Positions 50,837 to 64,000 of a stretch of 64,000 bases of DNA are shown here, one piece after another. This stretch comes from Marthasterias glacialis (Eukaryota > Echinodermata > Asteroidea > Forcipulatida > Asteriidae). Under the pieces are notes generated by a model, which was given only the letters and a program-made list of their open reading frames with translations, searched no databases and was not told the origin of the DNA. Positions within the stretch are counted from its first letter, which is position 1; each line of letters begins with the position of its first letter. The stretch covers positions 4,774,001 through 4,838,000 of the forward strand of contig OU452228.1 of assembly GCA_911728455.2 (NCBI GenBank), given 5' to 3'. The position numbers and the translations under genes were made by a program.

Positions 50837-50976
50837 TGATCAATTGATTGATCGAGGAATGTAGCCTACTTGATCGATTGATGCCAATCGACAAGAAAAG
50901 TGCAATCGATCATTGCTAAAGACGGACTGATCAATGGCAAAGACAATCGATCGCTGCCAATGACTGATTGAAGACT
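50837..50976. repeat. GATCGAT-rich repeat unit, copy 2 (inverted relative to copy 1)
   Basis: Repeated tgatcgattgatgccaatcg, agtgcaatcgatcattgc and caatcgatcgctgccaatga segments. The reverse complement shows tcttt-gcaatgatcgattgcactttt, resembling copy 1. Confidence 0.5.
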
Positions 50977-53900
50977 TGAAAGGAGTTTATGCCTCTTTAG
51001 CGTTCCATTTGGCTTGGTATACCACAGTTCTAAGAGTTAAAATACCAAGTAAGAAAATCATGAGTCAACTTGGAATGGCTCCAGTTGACTTAAAGTCGTC
51101 ACATCCATGAACTCAGCTGCAGGCAGAATGGACAAGCGGTATGACAAAATCTGTAGTGACAGTTGGGGGGGAAGTATGACCTCATAATTTTGGATATCAC
51201 TAAAAGGAATGTACATTGAGCCTATTGAAATTTCAGGTAGTCTAACCTTTTGGTAAAAATGCTGTTGGTACCCTTACTTTTGCACAAAGAAAAAAGACTC
51301 ATGGAAATGTACTTAACAAATTGAAGGACCTTTGATACATTTTTTTTCACTTTTAGTTTAAGAAAAAAAGTTAACATAGCAGACCAACAGTTTTTAAGGG
51401 ATGATATCAACTATCATGAGGTTGATTACTGTAAATATGGAATCATTTCTTTTTATAAAGCCCGCCTATATAGTTTGTAATAGTTAAGGCTTAAGAGCAC
51501 ATCAATGTAACCATAAGATAATCAGCTGTGATGTCAATGACCAATAAATTACCATCCTTGCAAGATTGTCCTTCAGCTGAGCAGCATCTCTAGCTGAGGA
51601 GAATTCTCTTGAATTGGACTTATGTCACTTTGATTATCATAAGTTTCCATCTTACAGAACTGCACAGGCATGTAGCTAATAACTGTTTCGTGTGAGTGAA
51701 ACAGACTTGGATATTAAAGATGCACGTACATGTGCGCCTTCAATTCTCAACATGCCAGCATGTGTTTGGGCATATGGAGAAATTAGATTTATCTTGTCTG
51801 TATTGCCGACATTGTTTCTGACAGTCTTTTTTCAATTTATTAAAGAATTCTTTACGCTGTGTGTAATTAGCCTAATGAGTGTTGACAAGGTTTTCCATAA
51901 ACTGTGTACACATTACTGTATAGAGAGGCTAAATGTTTTTTCTTCAGCTCATGTAAATGTATATATTTGCCGCTCTCATTTTTTAAACATAATGTTAAAA
52001 TTGTATGCAACATATATTTGAATTATTTGGCCAGTAACTTGTGAATTAATGCCACCTTGTTGAGTTAACTGTTGGTGTCCACTTCAGTTTGTACTTGAGA
52101 TTCAGGATAGTGTCAACTATGTGATCACCTTGGATTTAATTCTTACTGGTTATAAATCATAATTCCTTTTGTAATACTTGTGAATGTGATGTTTCCTGAA
52201 CACACCCATACATAATTAACGGGACTAACATGTACTCAACTACTCAACATGTGTCTTGTGTAACTTTGTATAAAACTCATTAGGAGAAGTTATTGACGTA
52301 ATACAGTTTGAAGGATGTCTTGCTCATAATTGTTTTGGACATGGTCTGTGCAGCTATTCCTACTATTCAGGTAATGTGTGCATTCTCTGTACACCACCGG
52401 TAAGCAAATACAGTCATACTACGTACTAGAATACAAAGGTGTCTGACCATAATCGCGTGTTGTAATTCAAGCAGAATCATTAATGACAGACCAGCTTTGT
52501 AAAATGCAGTATATGTTTTAATTTTATTAATTTGTAGACAACATTGTATCCGTGTGGTTGAGGTTGTGTTCCCATCACTTGTAACAAACTGATCCTGGTT
52601 GCAGCAAGCAACAGGATGCTTAAGTCATAACCCTAGTCATGTGTCACCTTCAGAGTGAGCATTGTTAATACTAACCACCCAAGTCATAAAAATTATGTTA
52701 TTATGAAAAGTGTCACTGAGTTAAATTTCTTAATTACATGTATACATGTATGAGTGGTATTTGGTGAAAGAATTGAAACCTTGACCAAGCTTTCCTGGTG
52801 CAAACATACATGATAAAACTAAGTCCAGAAAAGAAGACTGATGAGTATGGTTAACTGTACTGTGATCCAACTGGGAGAAAAGGAGATCCAACAAAGATTG
52901 TGTAGTGCATTTGTGGGGGAATAGTACTTGTACTCAATATATGTATCCAAACTGTTTTCATGCAGTGTGAATGATACCATGACAACTTTTCATTCAAAGT
53001 AATCTAAACCAACTGTTAAAACATTTATAGTCAGTTTTTAGACCATCATAGTCACCAACAGATTGTATCCCCTGCTTGCACTAGAAAGGGGGACAGTTCA
53101 TTTCCCCATTGATCATTAAACGTATTCTACATATGTGTTAAGCTTAGGTGGTAGTTGATTTTGTCACCAAAGTACTGTGGTATTCGGCATTAACAAGAAT
53201 TTTTCTGGTGGGGCTACATCATAAAAAATACACGCTTGTAGTCTATTGACTTGAGGCACTGCGATCACAGGCCCTGGCACACACATGGTCAGGTTACTTA
53301 ACGATGGAAACAGAGGCTAGTGTTGAGCTTGTCTTTTTACTTTAATAGTGCAAACAATTTGACTTGTTTTCAACATAGAACTGATCAAGATATAAGCTTA
53401 CTGTTGGTGTATCGCCACTGAGAAATTAAGATTTCATATGGTTATGGTTGATACTTTCAGAAAATACCCACGTTACCAGTCCTCAACATGCATAAACTCA
53501 CCATTATTAATGTTATTGCACACTCGGTTGTTGGTATCCACAACCAGAGAATGTGACATTGTACATTGCTGGCAGTTGTTAACATGCTGGTAGTTATTAA
53601 CATGTGCGCCAATACTCTAGATTTGCACGCGTAAACAGGAAGTCGCAGATTGTCGGACTTTATCAGAAGTTTGTCACTGGTTGACGCTCTTTGCCGCAAA
53701 TTATATGAGCTGCTGGTAGAGTACACTGCAAAAATGTGGCTCCCTCTACTGGTGAATCACTCAAATCATGGCGCATAACATATGTCTGTGTGAATCTCTT
53801 ACTGGCTACCTGCAGCTGCTTAGCCAGGCTAGAAACCGCAAATATAACCACAGTGCATAGGGTTGGCTTTGCGCTTGTTGTCTTCTCTTCCTAAATGGGA

Positions 53901-56900
53901 TTTACAGATGAGCTAAGATTATTCTATTGAGGTACAGATCTATAAATCCGATCACTTTTTTGTAGAGGCTGCAGCACATGCAGTCACAGTTTTGTTTATA
54001 TCGCAGTATTGAAATTGAAAACCAAGCAGGTCGGTACTTTGATATTTCAAAAACAGCTCTTGGTGTTATTCAGTATTGAACAAACTGTGACTACTTGGTA
54101 ATACAGAAAAGTTGCCCCAAGCTTACTAAATATGTATACTCTCTTATGTATATGTGGAAGATATAAAGAAACACTTACTGCTGTTTTGGTTGATAAATCC
54201 AAAGTCCTCTGAAACGGTTTTAATGTCTCTGGCTAAATCCACAAAATTCACACAAGAAGTATTCAATGTGTGTCCTATTCATCCATCAAAGCACAGTTAT
54301 GATATTCCATCCAGCTTTTGGCAGACAGCTATATGCAGTGCATCCAGGCAGACATGAGGATGCAATGTGTAGTTTAAGAGTGAATGTGTCGAGAGTTTTG
54401 TCACCCCCAACCGGAGTTCTGAAACAGTTGTGGGGATCATCACCGTGTGACGAATTCTGCCCATTTGGAGGGCCTGGCTAAATTGAAAATGACACAAACT
54501 AAGCACAAGCAAGTTTATTCATCACTCAGCTCTTTCCCCTTATCTGTCTTTCGATTTCCCTTGGTTAACTCAGAGATGGCGTGCTAAGCGCCACGATCAG
54601 GTCATGAACTGGTCATCGTCAGGCGCTCAGCTACAAACGGTCTGTCTTATCACTAGTAAAGGAACAGGTTGGCTTTCAAAGTTTAACTATTAACGGAAAC
54701 CGGAGACCACGTCTTACTATTCACAAGCTTAACTTATTCTGCCAACTTTGAGGCATCTACCAGTGAAAAAATATGTAGAAAAATCAAATGTGTGAGTCAT
54801 AAAGCTTATTTTTTTTTGGAGGGGGGGGGATTTGGTGTCTGTGGAGATGTCTTGAATGTAATATCACCTCCTTTGTTTTGTTTTTTTAACAACATTGATT
54901 GCTGTAGTTACAACTTTTCAAACACAATTTCCTCCTGTCCTTATACACATTAAGTTAATTGTCCATCACTCAGCCAAACGAAACAAAACATTTCCCTGTG
55001 AATGGAGTCAAAGGAGATTGACAAATTTGTTCTAATGGATACCTTAAATTTCAGTCACAGTTCGTCTCCTGAATTCTCCATCAATAACAATGCAATACAC
55101 AGCACCAGTCAGTCCAGTATGTCTCATGCATTTGCAATTGCCAAGTGCAGCAATACTATTGGTAACAAAATAGGTTGATACTTCAAACATTTATTTTTAA
55201 AAAACCAAAACATCCACTGCATAGTAACCTTTGTTTGTATGGATCATTATAATTTTTTGTTGTTGTAATTTTCACCTGTTGACAAATGGTTTGGAAGAAT
55301 ACCAATACAAAAATAAAAATAAAATAATAATAAAAAAAAATAAAAAATAAAAAAAACCATTTATGTTTTTATGTTGATTATAAAAGCAATATGAACTCAA
55401 AAGTTTAGTCTTCTCCATACTGTTTATGAGGTAGGCCTATAAATTTGAATGTGTACTAACCTTTTTTTGTTTAGAAAGTGGAAATTAGATGAGTAAGTAA
55501 TAGAATCACATTCATAATAAGAGAATTAAACAAAAGCTGAATCTTACCAATTTATACCCCTGTATTCTTGTCAAACAGCCTAAAATCAGGTACTGCTCTT
55601 TCAACAGAAACAAATCCCACAATGAAGATAGGGTGTGGTACCTGTCCTATAGTTATGACATCATTATGTCCTGCCAGGAACTCTGGATCTATACTTTAAG
55701 CTGTTCATTATAACATAAGTGAATTTCCTTTTTACTGTTTGCCTAGGATCTACATAGTGTGGTTTGGAGGATAGCATTCAATCATATATTCCTTCAATTG
55801 TCCTCAGTCTGCTTCAGGTTCACTATTTATGGAAGACAGATTGTTCTTTTGTTGCCCTTTTTTTTGAGGGAAGTTACAACTTAGTGCTTTGACACAAACA
55901 TTACAAAGAGTTTACAATGGTTCAAGGTAGAAGCAGAGGACATCATTTTATACTAATAAAGGAGTTTAAAAATCCATGAAAAGTTTGATGATAGAAAAAT
56001 TTAATTTTAAGTATCTCTTCATATGGTACTTTATTTGTTTGAACCTGAGAAAGTAGGAGTGGACTGGGTACTTCCAAGAGTAGTCAAGTACTCTGTTTCT
56101 TGTGTTTGGGAAACGTAACATGAATTTGACTTTTATTTCAATGTGGAAGTAGGGTCATATGCTCAGGATCTCTCTCATCATTTGTGACTAGATAGCAAAG
56201 TCTCATCCGGGGCAGGAAATACTACTAAAAAAACCTGAGCGGGTATAGACAACATTCACGTAGAATTTACATCAATCACAGAATTGCAATGGGAAATGGC
56301 ACCATGTGGTATCTAGTGCCACAATTACAGAGCACTTTGTTTATGGAATAAACAACCGCGTGATCAATCTGTTGGCTCCCTGTGTGAGAGGGGGCTCTGT
56401 AGGTGTTAATGACCCTCAAGTTAGCTGTGTGAGTTTTTACCCACCTTTACGTCATTAATGCATGGTGGAGCATTCTCTTCAATTTCAGAACCATCTTCAA
56501 ACTGACAATTTGAAACTGTTCCTAAAACTGTTTTTTTTTTTTGTAAGACTGGTGCAAACACTAAATACACATGCTGCATTTACCATCTTGGCATGTGCAC
56601 GTAGTGCACAAAAACATAAACGATATGCAAAATGATCAGCCTGTAGGCAAGTTTGACATTTGAAAGGTTAGATTATCTTCACATTGGTCCCCATCAATAA
56701 CTTTGAGCCAAATTCCAAGGTTGAGGTAATGAGTACTACAGTAATGTCTGTACAGAATTGTATGTCGAGGCCGTTTGTAGTATTTTTTGTAGGGACTTAA
56801 ATGGCACAGCTATGGCAAATAATTTTAATAAAAAAGTGCCTTCAACCCCAGAAGGATTTGGCAAGCAGCTCTACTCCAACCCTTGCTTCGTGATACATGC

Positions 56901-58607
56901 TCTATGCTCTAACCAGGCTCTAATTCTTTATGCTCTAACTTTCTAATCTGAACAAATGTAAAACAATCTGCCATTTGCATCTGGATTGAATCAACCATCA
57001 CAGATATCACATAATTGGGCCTTGTTCAACAGTTACTAATGACCAGGTTAATTGGCCGCACCTGTACAGGGGACCATATGGCACCAGATGGGTCACCTCA
57101 CCTCATCAGCCCATGGTCAGCCTACCTGGTGGGAACTTCAAAGTACCCCTTTCAGTCAGACCAGGGCCAGACAATTTTGACAACTGGGCCTACAGCACAG
57201 GGTTTGCTACCAGTTGTCAAGTTGAATTGACCTCCACAGTTTTTACAGTGGGAATCAATTATAATACATCAGTGGTAAAGTGGGGGAAAAAAAGGTTTTA
57301 CAGTAAAACTGAAAGTGTTCATGAACCTGTAAGATGTTTCACTTTTTCAGTCACATGAATGAAATCTTTGGTCCACATGTTTGGTTAGTGGTGGTACAAC
57401 TTACCGTGGGCAAAACTTATGTGGAGCTATTAATACTTCCTCTTAAAACAGTTTATTTTGTTATATACATGATGTGAGTTATTAATCACATTAATCTATT
57501 CTTGTGTTATTAAAAATGTATCAGTTGATGGTTTACTGGCATTTCAAGTTCATGTGTTTTCTTATTGTAATTAAATAGACAGAAAGCCCCCCCAAAAAAT
57601 AATAATAAAACATCAACAAAACTACCCAAAAAGTGAATTTTGCTTTTCAGGGTTTCATTAGCAAACCATGTGAAGTTAAGGCAATTCATTAAAGCCTAAG
57701 TTTAGATACAGTGTTTTGTATTGATCTCTGCTGGCTAGTAAACACAACATGTAAGGGTGAACTTTGGTCCAAGCACAGGAGTGACTTTGACCTTAAAGTT
57801 GGTAATCGTTATTTAATCAATAACACGCAAACTTTTTTAGACACGTGTAAAGCGAAGGTAAAATTGATCATGTGTGTGTCAATTTCTTGTAGTTGTATAC
57901 TGTTCTTGGGTGTGTACACCATTGTTGTCTTATTATCCGATACAATAGGACTACAATATTTGAAAAAAAACACTTAAAATTCATAGAGTATAAATACATT
58001 CTGATTTCCATTCAAACAAGCATACTTGGTACACTGGGCCTAAACTTATAAGCTCCAGGTGATAAAAACATGTATAGTTAAATATTTGTAAACACCCTAA
58101 TTCTGGCCTTTTAAGTAAGATCAAGCTGTATGAATGGGCTAGCATTTGACAGTCATGTCATTGGAAAGCTAGCAGAATATGAAAATACCAACAACTTAGA
58201 TCTTTTACTTTTCTGCATCATTTTAGTTTTGTGCTTTTGCAAGTCTCATTAGGTTGTGCGTAGTTTGTTTTACAAATACAGGAACTTATGATGTAATTGG
58301 ATCATTTGTTGACCACTAGACCAGCAAACATCCTGTCGGGAAAAAAACCCATCCACCAGACTACTTCCTAAGGTTTTCCATGAATTTCCACATGCCCAAT
58401 CCTGTAAATACCCTGAGTTGCAGAGTGGTAGTATAATTTTTGGAGTTGTTATTTCTATAATTGGTCTTTTTATTTTAAATGTTAACATCAAAATTTAATT
58501 CAGGGACATGTTGTGAGTGATCGAAACAGTGCATTGCATCTTACATAAAACTATTGCAATCTGTAATTAATCAAGTATAACAAAAATTTATCTGTACCAG
58601 TACTGTA

Positions 58608-58745
58608 GCCGATTTCACAAAACTTTACGCAGCTGCATAAGTTCACTTAGCGCAAGATACATTATTGTGTGGGTAGTGCACAACTTACGCAATAAATGTT
58701 GCGCAAGTGGACTTACGCAGTTGCGTAAAGTTTCGTGAAATCGGC
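58608..58745. mobile_element. Fold-back MITE, near-perfect 138-bp inverted repeat
   Basis: The left arm gccgatttcacaaaacttta cgcagctgcataag pairs with the right arm (inverted: gccgatttcacgaaacttta cgcaactgcgtaag), and pairing continues with some mismatches almost to the centre. No open frame and no clear target duplication. Confidence 0.8.
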
Positions 58746-61700
58746 TGCAGATCTGTACACAAAAACAATTTTTGCCACATTTATGCATAACATGTATGTG
58801 AAGCCTAAGTAGTATGTGTGTACATGTAGAGTGTACGTACATGTATAATGTTACAAACTACAAAGACATGTTCCTAACTAGTACATTAATGTGCAATTAG
58901 TATTGAGTATTCCATATTTGTTACTTGTGTAACTTAAAATTATATAAAATGATAAATCTTTGTCTTTTTATGGGAAACAGAAACATTGGCATATGATGCA
59001 CATATTACAGATAGTACCATAAACAATACAAAGTAGTTTTTCAGAAAAAGTCTTACCAGTTGTGCACACACTGCATGATGAGACATTATGGAAAGAAATT
59101 GTGTATCCAGCAACCTTGAAAACCACAGGGAGAGTAATAGCCAGAGGCATCCAAGGCTAAAGGACATTTGGGACAGTCCACTGATTGAACTGAGGCTTCA
59201 GACGTTGCTATAGATAATAATCATCAGTTATCTCTCCACCACAACTCCCATTGGACATCCATGAACTTTTATTGACCCATTGTTAAGTATGTAAAATACT
59301 GTTGTACCCTATTTGTTGACCATACCCCTGGTCTTGTGAGACCATTGTTAGAGGTGTCAATGATCAGTGCCTGATGGGAATGGCCATTACTTCTGTTTAG
59401 TACAACAAATATGTCTGACCAGAGCATATTTTAATCACTGCACTAGATTCAGTGATATAGATAGAACGGATAAAGTGTTGACGATGACGCAATACCCAGG
59501 GACTTTTCCCCATTCTCCAGGTTCAGTTTGTTTGAACTAAAGAAACACAAATGAGTCATTGAATAAAGCAAATTACCAGGTTCTCAGCTATCACGGATCC
59601 ATCTAATTTATCCTACATCACTGGGTTTGATTTACCATGAACTCCTCTTTACTGACTTAACGGTATGCATGGGGGCAAAGGGACAGCTGCTGGCAGCTTT
59701 GGTTCACAAGTAATCTGGGCTTCCTAAGTAAACTTTAAGCCAATGAAATTCCATCAGACAAAATGGCTGCATGTTTAATGTATGGCAGGAAGAGTGAGAT
59801 TAGTGTGTGGTTACTTCTGCATCTGTGCCATGCCATGTTAAGATTTCTACCCTGCTAATTATATAGGGGAAATTGCCCAAAGCTTGTTGCAGCAAATTAA
59901 GCATGTATGGTTTATGTGGTTCATAGATATAATCATGTAAGGGGGAAAATGAATAGGCTGCACACACTAAGTCATTTATCAGCCCCCTTCCCCTCAAGTT
60001 AGTTTGTCTGGACACCCTGACCTCTTTTTTTTGTGCATTGTAAATCTATAAATGATTTCATCCACTTTGGAGATCACAGCAGTAGTTTGCTGTCATACTA
60101 AAATTTATGTGCCTGAACTATTTATTTAGTAAATATGTACAATGAATAAAGAAAAGAATCAAGAATTAAAAAATTAACAAATGTTCAGATTTGCTAGAGT
60201 GAAACAATGCATCTTCAATAAGTTGTTTGTTTAAATGGGAACCTTTTCAAACGTTTTAGAATGACTGATACATTGTGCTGGAGCATGTATCAATAAATCA
60301 ATGTACTAGATAATAATCTTGCTATGTTTAAATCTTATTATTATTTTTTTTTACTGATGTACCATTTCTTGGAGAATAATGGTTTGACGGATACAAGTCA
60401 CAAATGTGAATTATTAAACAATTAAGAAGAGTGCATTTCTTACCTAGCGAAGTTCTTACCTTGCTTCAGTGCTGAAAATGCAGCCAGACAAAAAAACAGA
60501 CGATATTTATGTTCCAAGGATGAAAGTAATAAGATGTTGATCTCCTCAATATTTATACCCTCTTCATTCATCCTCTTGGGTGAGTGACTCTCTGGACAGT
60601 AATCCACCACTACCGATACTAGCTCCCAAACAATCCTTGCTGACCAGTGGGATGGCACCTCGGGGTCATATCAAAGGTCATTTTGTTCTTTTTGGAGGAA
60701 GTTGATAGTTAACTTGGGAAGAATTCTAAAGATGGTGTAACTACACACGCTTCACTATGTGTCTTAATCATTGAGTAGATTCACAGTATTACAGTGTGTA
60801 TCATACACTCAGGAATTCTGTACTATTTTTAGAGTTTATTACATGTAGATCAAGTCTAATAACTATGATCTGTTTTTATATTAAAGTTTCCTAGACAAAT
60901 TATACTTGACAATTGTTTATATCTTATGCAAATATTGCACCGTTGGTAGTAAGGACTAAAAAAAGGCCACCAGGCAAAGGTCTTACTGCTTGTTCAGACA
61001 CGTTGGAAAACAAACTGACTGCGACTGAAGGACTCATCATGTACAAAAATGTACATGATGCAACTTGTTGTGAGATAATATTCCTAAATAGCCACAAGTG
61101 GGGGAAATCCATGCTGCGCCGACATCATATTTTGTCCTGTTGTCAATAGTAGAGTGGATGTAATTAAATACATAGCTGTTTGTGCAAGTCACAAGGCATT
61201 GCACAATGTACAGCATACTTCAGTGATGTATTTTTGGTTGTACAGTTAATGACAGTTTGGAGCAGTCCGCTCTTTACAGTTTACAATTTTTTTCAACAGC
61301 ATGCAAAGGTACTCACCTTCAACACAATGAATACTAGTGACAATCTTGGATTTATCGGTTGGTAGTCACATTCTTTTGCTTTGTGATGCCGTCAGATCCC
61401 TTTCAGACTTGTATTCAGTTGAATGGTTGAACTACGTTTGTGTCTTGATACAGATAGTGATGCTGTTAATGGGTTTGCTTTATACTTCTGTAAAAATCTC
61501 CATGCAATCCAGGCAAGACGGGTTGTCCAACATGGTACAAGTAAGTCAAAGCATGGTCAAAGCAACTGTCTAACATGTGAGCATGTCCTCTATTTGAAGA
61601 TTACCAAGTATTCAGTAACTTTGTTTGTCCATGGTCAGCCTTGTCACATTTCATCCAATTCAGTCCAAACAAAATGACAATTTAGGGCAAATTGCCTTTG

Positions 61701-63730
61701 TCCTTATTTGTCGCACTTGCCAATGGAAACAACAAAGAGGAACATTCTGCCAGGGCAAGGACTCCTTTGTGATCTGATGTAATTACTGGTCACAGCAGAT
61801 CTTGAAGGCATTGAGGGTTCCAGATAAGATGCATTTTGAAGTCCAAGGATGTCCTAATCCTGCCTGAAGAAGCAATGAGAGCAATGGAACTATGTGTAGG
61901 ATCTTACTGCCCCCTGTTGTGGCCACACAATGTTGAACCATGGAGGAAGGTTGAACCATCTCTGAGCTGAACTAACTTGCAAACCCCCTCGGTTTGTCCT
62001 TGAGTGAGCTGAGACAATAGTCATTCATCAGCCTTAGGGTTGATCCACCTCATGGACTGTCACTCACTCATCCTAACAGCTGATGAAGGCTCTTCTTGTA
62101 AGCTTTGGACCATGCCTGGACTAAAATCGTCCGCCCATTGTGGAGATAGGGGTCTTTGAGAATATTGAACTACCAGGCTATGACTAGGTGCAGGATGGTG
62201 ACCAATGCAATTTCAGGTGGTTTAATTGATTGCAAGCTTTTGTTGGGTAAATGTGTCAGTTTATAATGAACTATTTCCCATGTTTTAGGCATAGATTAGT
62301 TAAGGCTCCGTATTCTTTGTTTGGCAAATGCTGTCATCAGTATAAATACATTTATAAAGGAACGTGGCAGTGCATATTTGTGCCTGCATTAATTTTGCAG
62401 GTCATCCCATATCTGAAAATTAAAGTATCCTAAACTAGAAACTTATTTTCTTCATTACAATGTATTGACATTAATCGATTTCAAGGGAAGAGCAAATGAT
62501 TTTTTTTCTCTCATAAACTTAGCTTTTTAAACACTAATCAAAATCTAAGTTCCATAGAAGTATACCAATGGGGGCTGTTCATGACATACAAAGAGCATAA
62601 TTTACAGTCTTTCTCCTGAGATACACTTACCTCATATCTCTGACCACCTAAAATGACTTATCACCCTTTATAAGTCACTGGGACCACCATTAGTTGTAAG
62701 CCTTTATCCACTGCTGTCTGTCCATAATCTAAACCTTTTCATCAGTTGTACAACAGCAGAGACATGTTGTACCTTGTTATCAAGTTCTAGGTTCACTGAA
62801 GGATAAAAGCATCACACTAGTGGCGGCCATGAGGCTGATCTCCTCTCAATGGTGAACCTAGCCACAGGTTACATCAAGGAGATTGAGTTACTAGCCTACA
62901 TAAGAGTGATTTTTGATAGATGTAAGTATTTACTTTGGTCAAGTTCCATAGACTGGAACAATTCTTTGAGTGTATTAATAGACTGACATTCTTTGGTATT
63001 AGGCTATTGTTGGGTTTGATGGAATGGGGAAGTTGGGAAGATTTGTTTTCTCCTGCCAGGTTTGTTAACTGTGTGGCTGGTGCATTTTAATAACAATGAC
63101 AATCCTGTGAACGAAAATAACCTTCATGCAATTGATGAAACTTGTATAATGCCTGGGGGAACTTGGCCCTGATACATTCAAGGTGTCTCAGTCAATCTCC
63201 GTCATTAACATTCATTTATCCACTGATTATATTGCAAGTTTGGAACATGGAAAAATATTTTTCTAAGGTCAGAGGCCTTCATCAGTTAGCTACAGTATTT
63301 TCACATTTTTTATATAAAAGGGTCTGGAAAATGTTGGCGTAAAAAGTTTCAGTTTTTAGAACAAAATTATGCCAAAGGTATAAAGAATGGAGGTTTCTTC
63401 TATTTTTCTTGAAAGCCCAGGCCTTTACTAGACTTTTCACAGGTTGGTTGTATCATTGTTGTACATGTCAGATTAATGATTCATTTTCCTGTCCATCCTG
63501 CTGACTTTATAATTATTTCTAACTGAATGAGAAGCAATAGAGATATTCTCAAAGAAAATGGTTTCTGCGACTGTCCAGTAACGCATGTACTTTATACAGT
63601 CTTGGAAAGTGGGTTGGTTCCCCAGACTCGCTGTCGGGCCTTGCGTGACAGTTCTGATGTAAATAAGTTAGCTATATTTAGGCTTTTGTTTTTCCAACAG
63701 GCCAATTAAGAACCTGTGTGTATATATCAA

Positions 63731-63763
63731 CCTCCATATATTGTATCAATATACATGGAGGAT
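63731..63763. repeat. Short imperfect hairpin
   Basis: cctccatatattg pairs with caatatacatggagg around a few-base loop with a two-base bulge. A separate 14-bp palindrome aaggggatcccctt lies at 63833-63846. Confidence 0.65.
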
Positions 63764-64000
63764 GCATACGATTTTCCATGCATGTCGCTGAAACCAATAA
63801 AGTTCATTGCAAGAGTTTATTATATTACTGTAAAGGGGATCCCCTTGAAAGGGAAAGCATGTTTCATTTCAAGAATGTTTAAGTAGTGAGGTAACTATCC
63901 TATCAGTTTGTTCTTCCAGATTTGTTGTAAACTTATTTCATCAGAAATAAGTTCTGGAACAATGTTAAGTTAGATAGACATACTTGTACCTGTCAGGTGA

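Larger units (their letters stand above)
27366..64000. other. Large region without supportable exons
   Basis: About 36.6 kb, AT-rich, with many stops in all frames and no open frame whose translation I recognise. It is probably the first intron of the MICU-like gene, perhaps followed by intergenic DNA. Parts not listed separately hold simple A- or T-rich runs (for example 55305-55357) and unremarkable sequence. Short exons of 40-120 bp, which MICU genes have, could be missed by eye. Confidence 0.5.

Noticed and set aside
51692-52021. 109-codon hydrophobic plus-strand open frame
   Set aside because: T-rich DNA readily gives Phe/Leu-rich frames. No motif, no splice context and no recognisable family.
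59060-60660. Two minus-strand stretches ending in good donors (CAACTG|gtaaga and AAGCAAG|gtaaga)
   Set aside because: When joined they reach a stop after about 22 codons, and the translations match nothing known. Donor-like sequences occur by chance at this density.

Overview
The window is metazoan nuclear DNA. Short coding exons sit between long AT-rich introns with GT/AG borders, and the intervening DNA holds fold-back transposons, a tRNA-derived SINE and a LINE tail. The gene content and the excess of the palindrome TAGGCCTA suggest a marine invertebrate deuterostome, most likely an ambulacrarian (echinoderm or hemichordate). The phylum is inferred from sequence style and is not proven.

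Region 1 (1-7145, plus strand) is the 3' part of a CDKL5 (cyclin-dependent kinase-like 5) gene. Eight exons run from the end of the kinase domain (240) through a long disordered tail to the stop at 7145. The first seven exons of the set are joined by clean donors and acceptors to the last with a continuous reading frame, giving 841 visible residues. The introns carry a pentanucleotide array with a G-quadruplex motif, a 1.2 kb inverted-repeat transposon and a GC-rich hairpin repeat. Region 2 (7146-18631) is the CDKL5 3' flank (probably a long 3' UTR) plus intergenic DNA with two SINE copies.

Region 3 (18632-24014, minus strand) is a three-exon FGF gene, convergent with CDKL5. It has a signal-peptide exon, a 104-bp middle core exon and a last exon whose sequence best resembles FGF9/16/20. 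A TATA-like promoter candidate lies near 24365. Region 4 (24015-27073) is the spacer between divergent genes. At 27074 on the plus strand starts an 83-codon first exon encoding a mitochondrial targeting segment followed by a hydrophobic stretch. In human the FGF9 and FGF20 genes each lie beside a MICU gene (MICU2 and MICU3), with FGF9 and MICU2 head to head. The same arrangement here suggests that this exon begins a MICU2/3 gene, encoding a regulator of the mitochondrial calcium uniporter.

Region 5 (27323-64000) shows no exon I can defend. It is probably the very long first intron of the MICU-like gene, or that intron plus intergenic DNA. It contains a LINE 3' end, an AT-flanked MITE, a TTAA-flanked piggyBac-like MITE, a 137-bp near-perfect fold-back element, a 38-bp perfect palindrome and several smaller inverted repeats. 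I found no rRNA, no intact tRNA gene, no CRISPR and no bacterial-type features.
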